Part shown: piece by piece, positions 1 through 8,098 of the stretch
Layout: each line of letters starts with the position of its first letter
Numbering within the stretch: the first letter of the stretch is position 1
Origin: Saccharothrix syringae
GTDB taxonomy: Bacteria; Actinomycetota; Actinomycetes; Mycobacteriales; Pseudonocardiaceae
DNA length: 64,000 nucleotides
Assembly: GCF_009498035.1 (NCBI RefSeq)
Contig: NZ_CP034550.1
Span: forward strand, 186,001 to 250,000
Direction: 5' to 3'
The notes under the pieces: generated by a model
The model's database searches: none
What the model was told of the DNA's origin: nothing
The model's input: only the letters and a program-made list of their open reading frames with translations
Program-made: the position numbers and the translations under genes

Positions 1-1
1 G

Positions 2-784
2 CCCCTGACCCCCGAGGGCTTCCGCTGGATCGCCGACGCGGTGGGCGAGGACGTCCAGATCGCCTCGGTGTCCGGTGGGACGGACCTGTGCACGGCCTTC
101 GTGGCGGCCGCGCCGGACGTCCCGGTCTGGCTGGGCGAGCTGTCGTGCCGGGCCCTGGGCGCGGCGGTCGAGTCGTACTCGGAGGCGGGGGAGCCGGTGG
201 TCGACGAGGTCGGCGAGCTGGTGATCACCAAGCCGATGCCGTCGATGCCGGTGTTCTTCTGGGGCGACGAGGACGGCGCGAAGCTCCACGACGCCTACTT
301 CTCGACCTTCGAGGGCATCTGGCGCCACGGCGACTGGATCCGGATCACCGACCGCGGTTCGGCGGTCATCTACGGCCGGAGCGACTCGACCCTGAACCGC
401 GGCGGGGTCCGCATGGGCACCAGCGAGTTCTACCGCGTGGTGGAAACCACACCGGGCGTCCTCGACTCACTGGTGATCGACACCTCGGGCGCGGGGCGGA
501 CCGACGGCGAGCTCCTGTGCTTCCTGGTCCTGGAGCCGGGGGTGGCGCTGGAGGACGTGGAAGTGACTTTGCGCACGGAACTCAGGGCCAACCTGTCGCC
601 CCGGCACGTGCCCAACAGGTTCATCGTGGTGGAAGAGGTCCCCAGGACCCTCAACGGCAAGAAGTGCGAGGTCCCGGTCAAGAAGATCCTCGGCGGCACC
701 CCGCCCGAGCGGGCGGTGAGCCTGGACGCCCTGCGCAACCCGGCGTCCCTGCGGCCTTTCCTCGACCTGGTGACCCGCCCCTGA
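2..784 (+). CDS. Acetoacetyl-CoA synthetase, C-terminal part (5' end outside window)
   Basis: The reading frame is open from base 2, so this is the last ~260 residues of a longer adenylate-forming enzyme. Acetoacetate-CoA ligases activate acetoacetate with ATP and CoA in the cytosol. The SGGTDLCTAF segment followed by GELSCRALG, the YFSTFEGIWRHGDW block, the YGRSDSTLNRGGVRMG hinge region and the C-terminal NGKKCEVPVKK lysine motif are characteristic of this family within the acyl-CoA synthetases. The first in-frame GTG at 41 is internal to the domain and is not the real start. The gene is convergent with nothing nearby; a tRNA cluster follows. The family call is secure; the substrate call rests on overall resemblance. 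Confidence 0.88.
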   Translation, partial: PLTPEGFRWIADAVGEDVQIASVSGGTDLCTAFVAAAPDVPVWLGELSCRALGAAVESYSEAGEPVVDEVGELVITKPMPSMPVFFWGDEDGAKLHDAYFSTFEGIWRHGDWIRITDRGSAVIYGRSDSTLNRGGVRMGTSEFYRVVETTPGVLDSLVIDTSGAGRTDGELLCFLVLEPGVALEDVEVTLRTELRANLSPRHVPNRFIVVEEVPRTLNGKKCEVPVKKILGGTPPERAVSLDALRNPASLRPFLDLVTRP

Positions 785-793
785 ACCCCGGGG

Positions 794-856
794 AACGCCC
801 CCCGCCTGACTGGCACCGTGCCTGACCTGCGGTGATGCGGTTAGGAGGGGGGCGTT
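794..856 (+). terminator. Possible weak terminator after the acyl-CoA ligase
   Basis: Ten perfectly complementary bases (AACGCCCCCC at 794-803, GGGGGGCGTT at 847-856) enclose a 43-nt loop just after the stop codon, and TTTGC follows. The long loop makes function uncertain. The rest of 785-909 shows no gene. Confidence 0.3.
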
Positions 857-909
857 TTGCTAACCGGTTGGGGGCATGTGTAATCTATGCGTCGTAGCCG
901 AGGGCTCCG

Positions 910-999
910 GGAGGCTTCGCCTAGTCTGGTCTATGGCGCCGCACTGCTAATGCGGTTTGGGTTTACCGCCCATCCCGGGTTCAAATCCCGGAGCCTCCG
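910..999 (+). tRNA. tRNA-Ser (anticodon GCT)
   Basis: The acceptor stem GGAGGCT (910-916) pairs with AGCCTCC (992-998), followed by discriminator G999. The anticodon stem CCGCA/TGCGG encloses CTGCTAA, giving GCT at 946-948. A long variable arm and the T-loop TTCAAAT complete a type II serine tRNA of 90 nt. CCA is not encoded. Confidence 0.97.
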
Positions 1000-1038
1000 C
1001 AACACCCTGCTACAATGGGGTGACAACTGAACACCGAT

Positions 1039-1111
1039 GCGCTCGTAGCTCAACGGATAGAGCATCTGACTACGGATCAGAAGGTTGCAGGTTCGAATCC
1101 TGCCGAGCGCG
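1039..1111 (+). tRNA. tRNA-Arg (anticodon ACG), attachment-site tRNA of the integrated element
   Basis: The acceptor stem GCGCTCG (1039-1045) pairs with CGAGCGC (1104-1110), discriminator G1111. The anticodon loop CTACGGA gives ACG, which would be edited to ICG; the TadA deaminase for that reaction is at 50268-50729. The 3' half of the gene, from the anticodon loop onward, lies inside the 44-bp repeat that bounds the AICE, so integration rebuilds an intact tRNA at the left end. Confidence 0.97.
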
Positions 1112-1113
1112 CA
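1070..1113 (+). repeat. attL: attL: 44-bp direct repeat within tRNA-Arg
   Basis: This is identical over 44 bases to 12558-12601 and starts in the anticodon loop (CTACGG), ending two bases past the discriminator. Identity stops abruptly on both sides (A1069 vs C12557; C1114 vs A12602), which fixes the repeat limits. Confidence 0.95.
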
Positions 1114-1115
1114 CT

Positions 1116-1157
1116 GGTCAGAGGCCCGGTCGAGATCATTCGACCGGGCCTCTGACC
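1116..1157 (+). terminator. Element-borne terminator hairpin behind tRNA-Arg
   Basis: An 18-bp perfect stem (GGTCAGAGGCCCGGTCGA at 1116-1133 and its complement at 1140-1157) has a 6-nt loop. It lies inside the element, just past attL, between the tRNA and the end of the oppositely transcribed integrase. It can terminate both transcripts. Confidence 0.8.
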
Positions 1158-1174
1158 GCATTTGTGACCGCAGT

Positions 1175-2407
1175 TCACTTCTCAGCGGCGTCCTCGAACA
1201 GCACGCCCATGCGGTCGACCGCATCCCGCTGCACGCTCTCGATCACTTCGATGTATGTGCCGGTTGTCACACTGATCGAGCTGTGCCGCAAGATCCGCTG
1301 CACGGTGGCCGCGTCCACGCCCATGGCGAAGAGGACCGTCGCGGCGGTGTGGCGCATGTCATGCACCCGGATCACGCGGACTCCCGCCTTCCGGCACAGG
1401 GCCTCGAACGCCCGGTTGATGTTGCGCGGCTCGATCGGCGTGCCGTGCGGCGTGGTGAACACCAGGCCCGTGTCCCGCCACCTCGGTCCGGCCGCCAGGC
1501 GGTCACCGGCCTGGAGCGCCTTGTGCCGCTGCAGCACGGAGACCAGGGGAGCGGGCAGCGGAACCGTGGCCGCCGACGCCTCGGTCTTCACCTCGTCCAA
1601 GGTCAGCTTGCCGTCCACCCGGTGCAGGGCCTGGGCGATCGTCACCCTGCCGCCGGCCAGGTCGACGTCCTCCCAGCGCAGCCCCAGCGCCTCACCGCGC
1701 CGCAGGCCGATACCGAGCCCTACCGCCCACAGGGCGTACAGGCGGTGATCCTTGGCCGTGGCGAGGAACTGCCTGGCCTCCTTCAGGCTCCAGGCCCGGT
1801 GCTGCCGCTTGCCCGAGCCCGGGAGCTTCACCAGCGTGGCGACGTTCCGCGTGAGGATGTCCTCCTCCACCGCGTCCTGGAGCGCGGCCCGCAGCAGTCG
1901 CAGCAGGTAGCGGAGGCTCGCCGGAGCCGGGAACGACTTGCAGCACTCCTTTGGCTGCCTGGCGCAACAACGCGGCTTGCGATCCGGCTTCTCCGCCCAT
2001 TTGGCGTCTTTGCCCTGGGCGCAGCACTGGCACGTCTTGCCCACCGCGTTGAGCCACGCGCGAATGTGCTGGGCGGTCAACTTCTTCTTGCCCAGGCCGG
2101 GGACGATGTAGAGCCGGGTAAGCCCTTCGTAGGAGCTGAACGTGGTCCGCCGAACGGACGGCTCCGCGACCTCGTGCAGCCAGTACGCGAAGTAGTCCGC
2201 GACCGTCAGCTTGGTCGTGGCGACCGGAATTCCCCGCCGGTTGGCGTCCTGGAGCTCGACCTTCTTGTTGTTGCACTCCTCCCAGGTCTTCCCGTAGACG
2301 CTCTTGCGCTTCCACTGCCCGTCAGGCGTGCGGACGAACACCTGCGCCTCGTACCGGCCGTCCTTGCGCTGCTTGATCGTCCCTTCGCCGTTCGCCCTGC
2401 GCCCCAT
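1175..2407 (-). CDS. int: Tyrosine site-specific integrase of the AICE
   Basis: This 410-residue phage-type integrase catalyses recombination between attP and the tRNA-Arg attB. An N-terminal AP2-like arm-binding segment (residues 1-60) is followed by a SAM-like core-binding domain and the catalytic domain. Catalytic residues can be read: R236 (GLRRGE), H349 and R352 (VHDMRHT), H375 (ILRHSS) and nucleophile Y385 (TTGTY). A cysteine-rich insertion at about 125-157 (CQCC, RCCAR, KECC) in the core-binding domain recurs in many AICE integrases and may bind zinc. The start codon ATG at 2407 shares one base with the stop of the excisionase (TGATG), indicating translational coupling. The gene ends 62 bp from the attL repeat, the usual arrangement. 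Confidence 0.95.
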   Translation of the reverse strand: MGRRANGEGTIKQRKDGRYEAQVFVRTPDGQWKRKSVYGKTWEECNNKKVELQDANRRGIPVATTKLTVADYFAYWLHEVAEPSVRRTTFSSYEGLTRLYIVPGLGKKKLTAQHIRAWLNAVGKTCQCCAQGKDAKWAEKPDRKPRCCARQPKECCKSFPAPASLRYLLRLLRAALQDAVEEDILTRNVATLVKLPGSGKRQHRAWSLKEARQFLATAKDHRLYALWAVGLGIGLRRGEALGLRWEDVDLAGGRVTIAQALHRVDGKLTLDEVKTEASAATVPLPAPLVSVLQRHKALQAGDRLAAGPRWRDTGLVFTTPHGTPIEPRNINRAFEALCRKAGVRVIRVHDMRHTAATVLFAMGVDAATVQRILRHSSISVTTGTYIEVIESVQRDAVDRMGVLFEDAAEK

Positions 2408-2589
2408 CAGGCCGCCTCCTCAAGCAGTGCGCCGAGATATTCGTCCAGGGCTGCCTGAGGTACCCGCCGGCACCGACCGACCTGGACCGAGCGGAGTTCG
2501 CCGTCCCAGATCAGCCGGTAGACCGTCCACCGGCTGACCGACAGCACTTCCGCGACCGTCTGGACTGACAAGAGCTGGTTGTTCGACAT
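2407..2589 (-). CDS. xis: Excisionase (MerR/BldC-type helix-turn-helix)
   Basis: The 60-residue protein has the DNA-binding signature of AICE excisionases: SVQTVAEVLSVSRWTVYRLI recognition helices followed by ELRSVQVGRCRRVP and a short acidic tail. It directs the integrase toward excision. The ATG at 2589 is chosen because the protein then begins MSNNQLLSVQTVAE, the normal start of this family; longer in-frame extensions run into the rep gene. It sits 17 bp after rep and is coupled to int by a TGATG overlap, so rep, xis and int are probably co-transcribed with tra. Confidence 0.92.
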   Translation of the reverse strand: MSNNQLLSVQTVAEVLSVSRWTVYRLIWDGELRSVQVGRCRRVPQAALDEYLGALLEEAA

Positions 2590-2606
2590 GCGATCCCCCC
2601 GAGTGA

Positions 2607-4211
2607 TCAAGCTGCGAGCTGGGTTGCCGAAAGATCTGGTGAGCCGGTCGCGGCGAGCAGGGCCCGGTCGTACTCGGCTCTCCACGTGACCCGTTGGGCT
2701 ATGGCGTGCATGAGCAGGTGCGCCCGTGGTGGGACGTTGGGGTCTCCGGGGCGGACCTTGTGCCACACGAGCTGGGCGGTGTCCTGCTCCGGCTTCTCGA
2801 TGCCCACGGCTTTGAGGGCTTCGAGGACGAAGCGCTTCCGGTCGGCGCGGTGGTCGGCCAGGGTCTTGCCGGACCACTTGCGGGAGACCAGGACGCGGCG
2901 GCCGGGCAGGCCGAGGGTGGTTCGGCGGTGCGCGCGGCCCTTGCAGTGACCGGGGGTGGTGCGGGAGTTGGCTCCGCGTGGTTGGACGCCGTAGAGCAGC
3001 CACACCGGGCAGCGCTCCGAGCACGGGGTGACCGCCAACTCGTCGGCCAGGCGGTCCGCGTGCCGGCGCTGTCGGTCGGTGCGTTGTTCGACCACCTCAC
3101 CGATGGACTTGGTGAGGTACTTGGTCAGGTAGCCGATGTGCCGTCCTGCCTCCTGTGAGCCGCCGAGGATGCCCTTGGAGTGCACTTGGCGGCCGAACCG
3201 CACCACGTGCGCCGGCTCCTCCACCCTCGCCACCGCCTCAGCCCAGGGCGTAAGCGGCCGGCGGGTGTCGGGGTCGACGAACGCCTCGGCCCGTGCGTCC
3301 CACACCGGCAGGTGATCACCGGAGTAGAGGCGCTGGTCGTGCGCAGGCCACCACACCTGGTGGTAGGTGGCCGCGGTGACCAGGCGGATGATCTCGTGCG
3401 GGATGGAACCGCGGACTGCGGCGTGCAGGTGCGGCGCCGCCCGTCGCTGGGGTTCGACGGTGGCGAAGTACTGCACGTCCCAGCCGACGACGCGGCGCAG
3501 GTTCTGCCACCAGCGGTCGACCAGGGAGGCGAAGTGCACCGCGTCCCGGGCCGCCCGCCGGTAGTCGTAGGTGTTCGGGTCTACCGGGGTGCCGTCGTCG
3601 CGCACCTTGCCGTAGGTGTCGAGGGTGAGCGTGACGAACATCGAGGGCCGGAAGCCGCCCGCGTACTCCCGCCCGACCGTGCGCTTCTCCACTCGTCGCC
3701 GGGGCAGGTCGGGGGCGTCCTGGCGGCGCTTGGTCGACCGCTTCACCGACCGCTTGTCCGGTGCGTCCGGCGAGGGCAACCGACCCCGTACGCCGAGCTG
3801 CCGCAACTCCGCGTCCACCGAGTGGATCTCTTCCCGCAGTTCGTCGGCATGGCCCGCTTCACCGGCCTCGACCGCATCCCGGTATGCCTTGACCAGGTCG
3901 ACACGGAAGGTCAGCAGCTCCGTCTGGTCCTGGGTGGGCGGGACCGGGGTGAAGTCGGGTTCCTCGGTCAGGTGCCAGCCCTCCCGGCACTGGGCCATCC
4001 GCAGCGCCTTGGCCTTGCGCGCGCAGGGCGCACAGGTGCTCTCCACCGTCGACCCGCACGGCACGGCGACATAGCGGACTTCGTAGGTGGTCCGGTCCTC
4101 CACCTCCATGGTGAACGGCCGCACGCATACGCCGTGCTGTTCAGCGGCGGCTTTGGCCACGTCCAGCGCCATCGGCTGTCGCATCCGCTCAGCCCGCGTA
4201 CCGGTGGTCAT
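2607..4211 (-). CDS. RepSA-type rolling-circle replication initiator
   Basis: This 534-residue HUH-family initiator should nick one strand at the element's double-strand origin. Visible landmarks are a CxxC pair (C60, C63), the FVTLTLDTYG motif at about 192-201, the metal-binding HLH (H261, H263) in PHLHAAVRG, and a late YLTKYLTK segment with the candidate catalytic tyrosines. It is the AICE signature replication protein (RepSA class, after pSAM2). The ATG start overlaps the stop of the upstream tra gene by four bases (ATGA). Length and motif order match the family and no disruption is seen. Confidence 0.9.
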   Translation of the reverse strand: MTTGTRAERMRQPMALDVAKAAAEQHGVCVRPFTMEVEDRTTYEVRYVAVPCGSTVESTCAPCARKAKALRMAQCREGWHLTEEPDFTPVPPTQDQTELLTFRVDLVKAYRDAVEAGEAGHADELREEIHSVDAELRQLGVRGRLPSPDAPDKRSVKRSTKRRQDAPDLPRRRVEKRTVGREYAGGFRPSMFVTLTLDTYGKVRDDGTPVDPNTYDYRRAARDAVHFASLVDRWWQNLRRVVGWDVQYFATVEPQRRAAPHLHAAVRGSIPHEIIRLVTAATYHQVWWPAHDQRLYSGDHLPVWDARAEAFVDPDTRRPLTPWAEAVARVEEPAHVVRFGRQVHSKGILGGSQEAGRHIGYLTKYLTKSIGEVVEQRTDRQRRHADRLADELAVTPCSERCPVWLLYGVQPRGANSRTTPGHCKGRAHRRTTLGLPGRRVLVSRKWSGKTLADHRADRKRFVLEALKAVGIEKPEQDTAQLVWHKVRPGDPNVPPRAHLLMHAIAQRVTWRAEYDRALLAATGSPDLSATQLAA

Positions 4212-5680
4212 GCCGCCACCCCCTCGGCACCGCCGGGCATGGTCGGGAACGGCCGCACCTCAGCGGGACGGAAGTAGTCCCGCAGCGCCGCCAGGTCGTT
4301 GTCGGTGACGTGGAAGGCCCGCGCCCGGTCCGGCTCCCGCTGCCCGTCCTGCTTCACCCAGGCGACACCGGGCGTGTCCTCCGGGATCTCGTGAGCCGCC
4401 GCACCGCGCTGCCGGACACCATCTCCAAGCACCATGTCCACTTGCTGTGGCTCGTCCAGCCGCAGCGCAACCCGCGTGGTGAATAGGTGCCGGAAGCCCA
4501 CGACCTCCTTGCGCGGGTCCTGCACCAGGCCCACGAGCACGTAGCCGGGTGCACGCCCCTGCGAAGCGATCGTCTGCACCGCCCGTGCCGCCCGCTCCCG
4601 AAGCTGCCGGTCCGGCTGGTAGGCGATCACGTCCGCCAGCTCATCCACGATCAGCACCGTCAACGGCTCACCGGTGTCCCTGGCCCACAGCCGGCGAATG
4701 CCCCGGTAACGCGAAGCCCGCTCCTTCACCTCCTGGGCGATTTCCTCCAACAGCTCGACCGCGTCAGCGCCGTTGCCGAACACCAGCCGATCGAAGGCGT
4801 CGGGGCACTGCCCGAGTTCCATACCGCCCTTGGGATCGATGCCCACCAGGCGCACCAGGCCCGCCCGAACCACCGGGGCGAGCTGCCACACGATCGACCA
4901 CAACACCGAGCCCTTACCAGCACCGGGCACACCGACCACCAGGAGCTGAGAGCCGAGCAGGCGCAGCCGCCACGGCTTGCCCGTCTCGGTCCGCCCGACA
5001 ACCACCCGCTTGAGATCCACCTCAACCGAACCCAAGGCGGGCACCGCCACTGGCCGCACGAGCGGATCGGCGTGCACGAAGTCCAGCTCAAGCAGCCGAG
5101 GCCGCAGCACCCGCACCCGGCAGGAACGAGCACCGAAGGAGTGAGCAAGGTTGTCGCGCCGCAGCTCCCACGCCTCTGGTGACTGAGCCGGGATCATCCG
5201 CACCCGGACCCGATCCCGCCATCCCTCCGACCGCACCCGCCGAAGCCGTGGCCGGTACTCACGCCCACGCTCCCGCTTGGCCAGATCCGACAACCGCATC
5301 ACCGATCGCCAGCGCGGCACGTACACCGTGGCCCGCCGCCATTCGGTGACCAGCCGGTACCAGCAGTGCCGCAGGAACGACGCCCGATCCAGCCCCGACC
5401 AGATGATCAACGCGGCGACCAGCGACAACAGCGCCAGCACCAGCGGCGAGAGGCCGAAGCGCCACCAGCACCAGGCCGCCGACACCGGCACCAGCACAAC
5501 CACCGGATACCGAACCACGACGAGCACCAGGCGCACAGCCAGCACGACCGCCAGCCACACCAGCGCCACCAGGGCGGCGAGCCACTTCGCCTTGCCCGGC
5601 ACCAGCACCCACCACGGCACCCGAGGCCGAGCACCCTCGAACGGAGCCAGGTCCACCCACTTGCCGTTGCCGCTATTCAT
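4208..5680 (-). CDS. TraSA-type FtsK/SpoIIIE DNA translocase (conjugal transfer)
   Basis: This 490-residue protein should pump double-stranded element DNA between mycelial cells as a hexameric membrane-anchored ATPase. Hydrophobic segments span roughly 32-97. The FtsK domain follows, with Walker A GVPGAGKGS (about 250-258) and Walker B LTVLIVDELAD (about 340-350). The ATG at 5680 is preferred because it overlaps the stop of a small upstream ORF (TGATG); an extension to 5737 is open but adds only 19 residues with no membrane or motif support. The gene leads the tra-rep-xis-int operon. Unlike FtsK it lacks an obvious C-terminal gamma domain; AICE TraSA proteins instead recognise clt repeats, which I did not locate. 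Confidence 0.9.
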   Translation of the reverse strand: MNSGNGKWVDLAPFEGARPRVPWWVLVPGKAKWLAALVALVWLAVVLAVRLVLVVVRYPVVVLVPVSAAWCWWRFGLSPLVLALLSLVAALIIWSGLDRASFLRHCWYRLVTEWRRATVYVPRWRSVMRLSDLAKRERGREYRPRLRRVRSEGWRDRVRVRMIPAQSPEAWELRRDNLAHSFGARSCRVRVLRPRLLELDFVHADPLVRPVAVPALGSVEVDLKRVVVGRTETGKPWRLRLLGSQLLVVGVPGAGKGSVLWSIVWQLAPVVRAGLVRLVGIDPKGGMELGQCPDAFDRLVFGNGADAVELLEEIAQEVKERASRYRGIRRLWARDTGEPLTVLIVDELADVIAYQPDRQLRERAARAVQTIASQGRAPGYVLVGLVQDPRKEVVGFRHLFTTRVALRLDEPQQVDMVLGDGVRQRGAAAHEIPEDTPGVAWVKQDGQREPDRARAFHVTDNDLAALRDYFRPAEVRPFPTMPGGAEGVAA

Positions 5681-5811
5681 CACGCACGCCCCACAGGGGC
5701 GAAAATCAGCGGCAGCCACCCCAGACACGCACAGCAAACAAGCTGATTAGGGGCATAGACGCCGAAACGTCGACATTGACCACAGGGGCGACCATTGCGC
5801 AACTTCCACAC
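5680..5811 (-). CDS. Small double-CxxC protein upstream of tra
   Basis: A short frame ends in a TGA that shares a base with the tra start (TGATG), the same coupling seen between xis and int. From the GTG at 5811 it encodes 43 residues containing CGQC and CCAC about 15 residues apart, a zinc-ribbon-like spacing, followed by a hydrophobic tail. The frame stays open to an ATG at 5895, so the start is uncertain and no clear ribosome-binding site is visible. I do not recognise a family. Confidence 0.4.
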   Translation of the reverse strand: MWKLRNGRPCGQCRRFGVYAPNQLVCCACLGWLPLIFAPVGRA

Positions 5812-5911
5812 ATTCGGGTTAACCGCACGACTTGACGCACGTCCCCCGACGACAGATACCCTCGACACGACTGGAATCCTTCGTATTCGACGCACGGTTG
5901 AGACCGGTCGC

Positions 5912-5972
5912 GTGAGTCGTCGGGAAACAGACCAAGCCCGCCAAAGCTTCCGGCCTGTTTCCCGCGACTCAC
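5912..5972. promoter_or_regulatory. Long inverted repeat between regulator and tra operon
   Basis: The left arm (5912-5930) and right arm (5955-5972) are complementary over 18 bases with one bulged T, around a 24-nt loop. It lies between the stop of the DUF5753 regulator and the tra operon. It could terminate the regulator transcript or act as an operator for tra; it is not followed by a clear T-run. Nothing else is seen in 5812-5996. Confidence 0.55.
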
Positions 5973-5996
5973 GCCCACCAACAACAGCAGGCCGAC

Positions 5997-6878
5997 TCAG
6001 TTGCCCGAGTCCACCAGCTCACGCCTCTGTTCGGCCAGGTTCGTGATCAGCTTCTGCGACTCGCCCACGCTCATGGCGTTGCCGAGCAACAGTCGCGCCA
6101 TCTCCTCGTACGCCTCAGACTCCGCGGGATCGTCGAGGAACAGGCTGAACGGCGTGGTATCGACGTGCACCACTGGCCGAAACTCCGGTGTGCGCGTGAG
6201 CGTGAATGGATACTGCCCCTGATAGCCGTACGGCACGTCGCAGCCGATCACCCGCACGCTCACCTTCTCGGAATTGGCGAGCCAGAACAGGTTCATCAAC
6301 TGTCCCCACACCGCGTCGTGCCCACCGGGCAGGTGTCGCAACGTCAACTCCCGGACCACGAACGTGCACTTCACGCCACTGCGCGGGTGCAGGATGCGCT
6401 GACGCACCTTGCGCGCCTTCACGCGCCGCTCGACGTCGTCCGTCGACAACCGATCATCCCAACTCAAGACCTGACGCAAGTAGTCTTCGGACTGCGCAAG
6501 GGCAGGAATGGAAACCGGCTCATAGGAGAAGAGTTCCCGCGCCGTCACCTCGTTCGCAAGCACCACCGGCACTTCATCCACACCGCCCACGTCGTGCATC
6601 CAGATCAAGCGCCCGTCATCAACCTCCCGATACAAGGACATCACCTTGTTGAAGGTCGCCAGATCGACGCGGTAGATGCCCAAAAGACGAGCAATATTGA
6701 CTGCATCAGTTCGCCGAACCCCCACCTCCAACTTCGCCAACGACGAGCTTGAAACCCCCGTCACCTGCGACACAGTGCTGAACTTGGTCTTCGACTGACG
6801 CCGAGCCGCCCTCAGATGAGCGCCCAGCGTTCTACTCCTCACGGTCGATCCCAACCGTGGATCGTCAACATCAGCCAC
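5997..6878 (-). CDS. XRE helix-turn-helix regulator with DUF5753 domain
   Basis: The 293-residue protein has an N-terminal XRE helix-turn-helix (about 13-70: LGAHLRAARRQ, SSSSLAKLEVGVRR) and a C-terminal DUF5753 domain typical of Scr1-type actinomycete regulators (PALAQSEDYLRQVL, VVRELTLRHLPGG and a FLDDPAESEAYEE stretch). Chromosomal members often neighbour a small DUF397 protein; none is seen here. Its place between the transfer operon and the accessory genes suggests a role in controlling the element. The GTG at 6878 is the only reasonable start upstream of the helix-turn-helix. Confidence 0.85.
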   Translation of the reverse strand: MADVDDPRLGSTVRSRTLGAHLRAARRQSKTKFSTVSQVTGVSSSSLAKLEVGVRRTDAVNIARLLGIYRVDLATFNKVMSLYREVDDGRLIWMHDVGGVDEVPVVLANEVTARELFSYEPVSIPALAQSEDYLRQVLSWDDRLSTDDVERRVKARKVRQRILHPRSGVKCTFVVRELTLRHLPGGHDAVWGQLMNLFWLANSEKVSVRVIGCDVPYGYQGQYPFTLTRTPEFRPVVHVDTTPFSLFLDDPAESEAYEEMARLLLGNAMSVGESQKLITNLAEQRRELVDSGN

Positions 6879-6960
6879 AACAGATCACCACACCGAATCC
6901 GGGCATGGCTCCGCCCCGAGCACGGATGCCACTGCATTGGTTGCTCTCGCCGCACGAGAG

Positions 6961-7191
6961 TTAGACGACTTCGAACAAATCCTCAAACGTCATAGGAGCC
7001 AGCGCCCTCAACGCGCCCGCGATGAAAGCCGGTCCCGGCTGGATAAAACCAGCTCTGACCCGTGTCACGGTCGACCGGTTGAGCCTCATCGCACGCGCAA
7101 GCGCGTAGTCCGACTCGAACTTCGCGAGGCTCGCAGCCCTGCCGAACGCCGCAGTCCGGAGCTTGACGGTGTACCCACGCTCCCGCGTCAC
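6961..7191 (-). CDS. Small helix-turn-helix protein of the AICE
   Basis: This 76-residue protein carries a short helix-turn-helix-like segment (LARAMRLNRSTVTRVRAG) and ends in TFEDLFEVV. The GTG at 7191 is chosen because GGAGGT lies eight bases upstream; longer in-frame reading gives an unlikely Trp/Arg-rich extension. Proteins of this size and type are common in AICEs and are probably DNA-binding. A specific function is not known. Confidence 0.65.
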   Translation of the reverse strand: MTRERGYTVKLRTAAFGRAASLAKFESDYALARAMRLNRSTVTRVRAGFIQPGPAFIAGALRALAPMTFEDLFEVV

Positions 7192-7249
7192 CCGACACCA
7201 CCTCCACGGCAGGCAGCGCCGGCACCACAAACGACCTTCCGCTTGTCGC

Positions 7250-7525
7250 TCATGCGTTGCCCCTGACGGAACCGACACGCGCGTACTCGACCCGCGCCCG
7301 CCGATCGAACTCCTCGAAGGCGACAGCACAGGCATGACGAGCCCACAACGGCACTCCAAGATCAGCGGCCAACACCCGCCACGCCTGCGCCACCGCCAAG
7401 TAGCCATCAGCCAACCGAAGCACCGTCACCGGCCCGTCCACAGTGGACGCAGCGAACAACGCTTCGACATGCTCCGCGTACGCCAGGTTCCACCGAGCGA
7501 CCGCCTCACGAGACGGCCGCGCCAC
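7250..7525 (-). CDS. Conserved AICE small protein, unknown function
   Basis: The 91-residue, mainly alpha-helical protein has Trp-, Tyr- and Arg-rich segments (VARWNLAYAEHVEALFAAS, YLAVAQAWRVLAADLGVPLW). Its GTG start follows the stop of the upstream gene by one base, so the two are probably co-translated. I do not recognise a domain; similar small proteins are frequent in AICEs between the replication and regulator genes. Confidence 0.65.
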   Translation of the reverse strand: MARPSREAVARWNLAYAEHVEALFAASTVDGPVTVLRLADGYLAVAQAWRVLAADLGVPLWARHACAVAFEEFDRRARVEYARVGSVRGNA

Positions 7526-7526
7526 C

Positions 7527-7988
7527 TCAAGCGGCCTTCGGCTCGCCCTGGGGCTTCTCGCCCGCCCGCTTGGGAGCCGCCCCAGCCTGCGGCGACACGA
7601 ACCCCGCAGCCCGGATCACGAACCCCAAGTACTTGTACCGATCCCCCATCACCCGCGGCTCGACCGTCAGCCCCTCGAACCCCACCGGCCGCACCTCAAC
7701 CCCAGGCATCACCGACACCGCCTGCGGCGGCACCGGCTGCACGTCCGCCAACAGCGTCACCGTCACCGACGCGTCCCGCTCCTTCTCGGCGGACGGATCG
7801 GTCACCACAACCTTCCACTGCCGCTTGCCGGTCACCTCGTCGACCCGCTGTTTGGCCTGCCGACCACGCGCCTTGTCCTCCGCGCTCATGTACTCCATGT
7901 CCGGCGCCACCTCACCGACCATCAGCGCCCCCATGGGGAAGACCTGGTCAAACGACGCCTCGAACCGCGTCCCATACGGAACCGCCAC
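7527..7988 (-). CDS. Conserved AICE accessory protein, unknown function
   Basis: The 153-residue protein begins MAVPYGTRFEASF and contains a central charged region (SAEDKARGRQAKQRVDEVTGKRQWKVVV) and a Lys/Pro/Ala-rich C-terminus. The GTG at 7988 is chosen over the upstream TTG at 8036 because GGAGG sits eight bases before it. It is the first gene of the leftward accessory operon and faces the GntR gene across the IS-interrupted control region. Proteins like this recur in AICEs next to rep/tra genes; the role is unknown. Confidence 0.65.
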   Translation of the reverse strand: MAVPYGTRFEASFDQVFPMGALMVGEVAPDMEYMSAEDKARGRQAKQRVDEVTGKRQWKVVVTDPSAEKERDASVTVTLLADVQPVPPQAVSVMPGVEVRPVGFEGLTVEPRVMGDRYKYLGFVIRAAGFVSPQAGAAPKRAGEKPQGEPKAA

Positions 7989-8023
7989 GCTAGCCACCTC
8001 CGTCACTACGCCAGCCCGCCTAT

Positions 8024-8068
8024 ACGAGCTAGACAAGTAGTCAAGGTAGCCAGCTTGGCTAGACAGGT
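8024..8068. promoter_or_regulatory. CTAGAC-type operator repeats upstream of the leftward operon
   Basis: ACGAGCTAGACAAGT (8024-8038) and GGCTAGACAGGT (8057-8068) lie just upstream of the leftward gene. The first copy recurs exactly at 9303-9317 before the GntR gene on the far side of the IS. CTAGACAAG is half of a CTTGTCTAGACAAG-type palindrome, a plausible GntR operator. Confidence 0.55.
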
Positions 8069-8098
8069 CAAGTAGTCGTCACTCGAACGGGCGAGCTA

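Noticed and set aside
7251..7253. A coupled ORF starting at the ATG in 7251-7253 (MSDKRKVVCG)
   Set aside because: It stops after about 21 codons. The helix-turn-helix protein in the neighbouring frame with a good ribosome-binding site at 7191 explains the region better.
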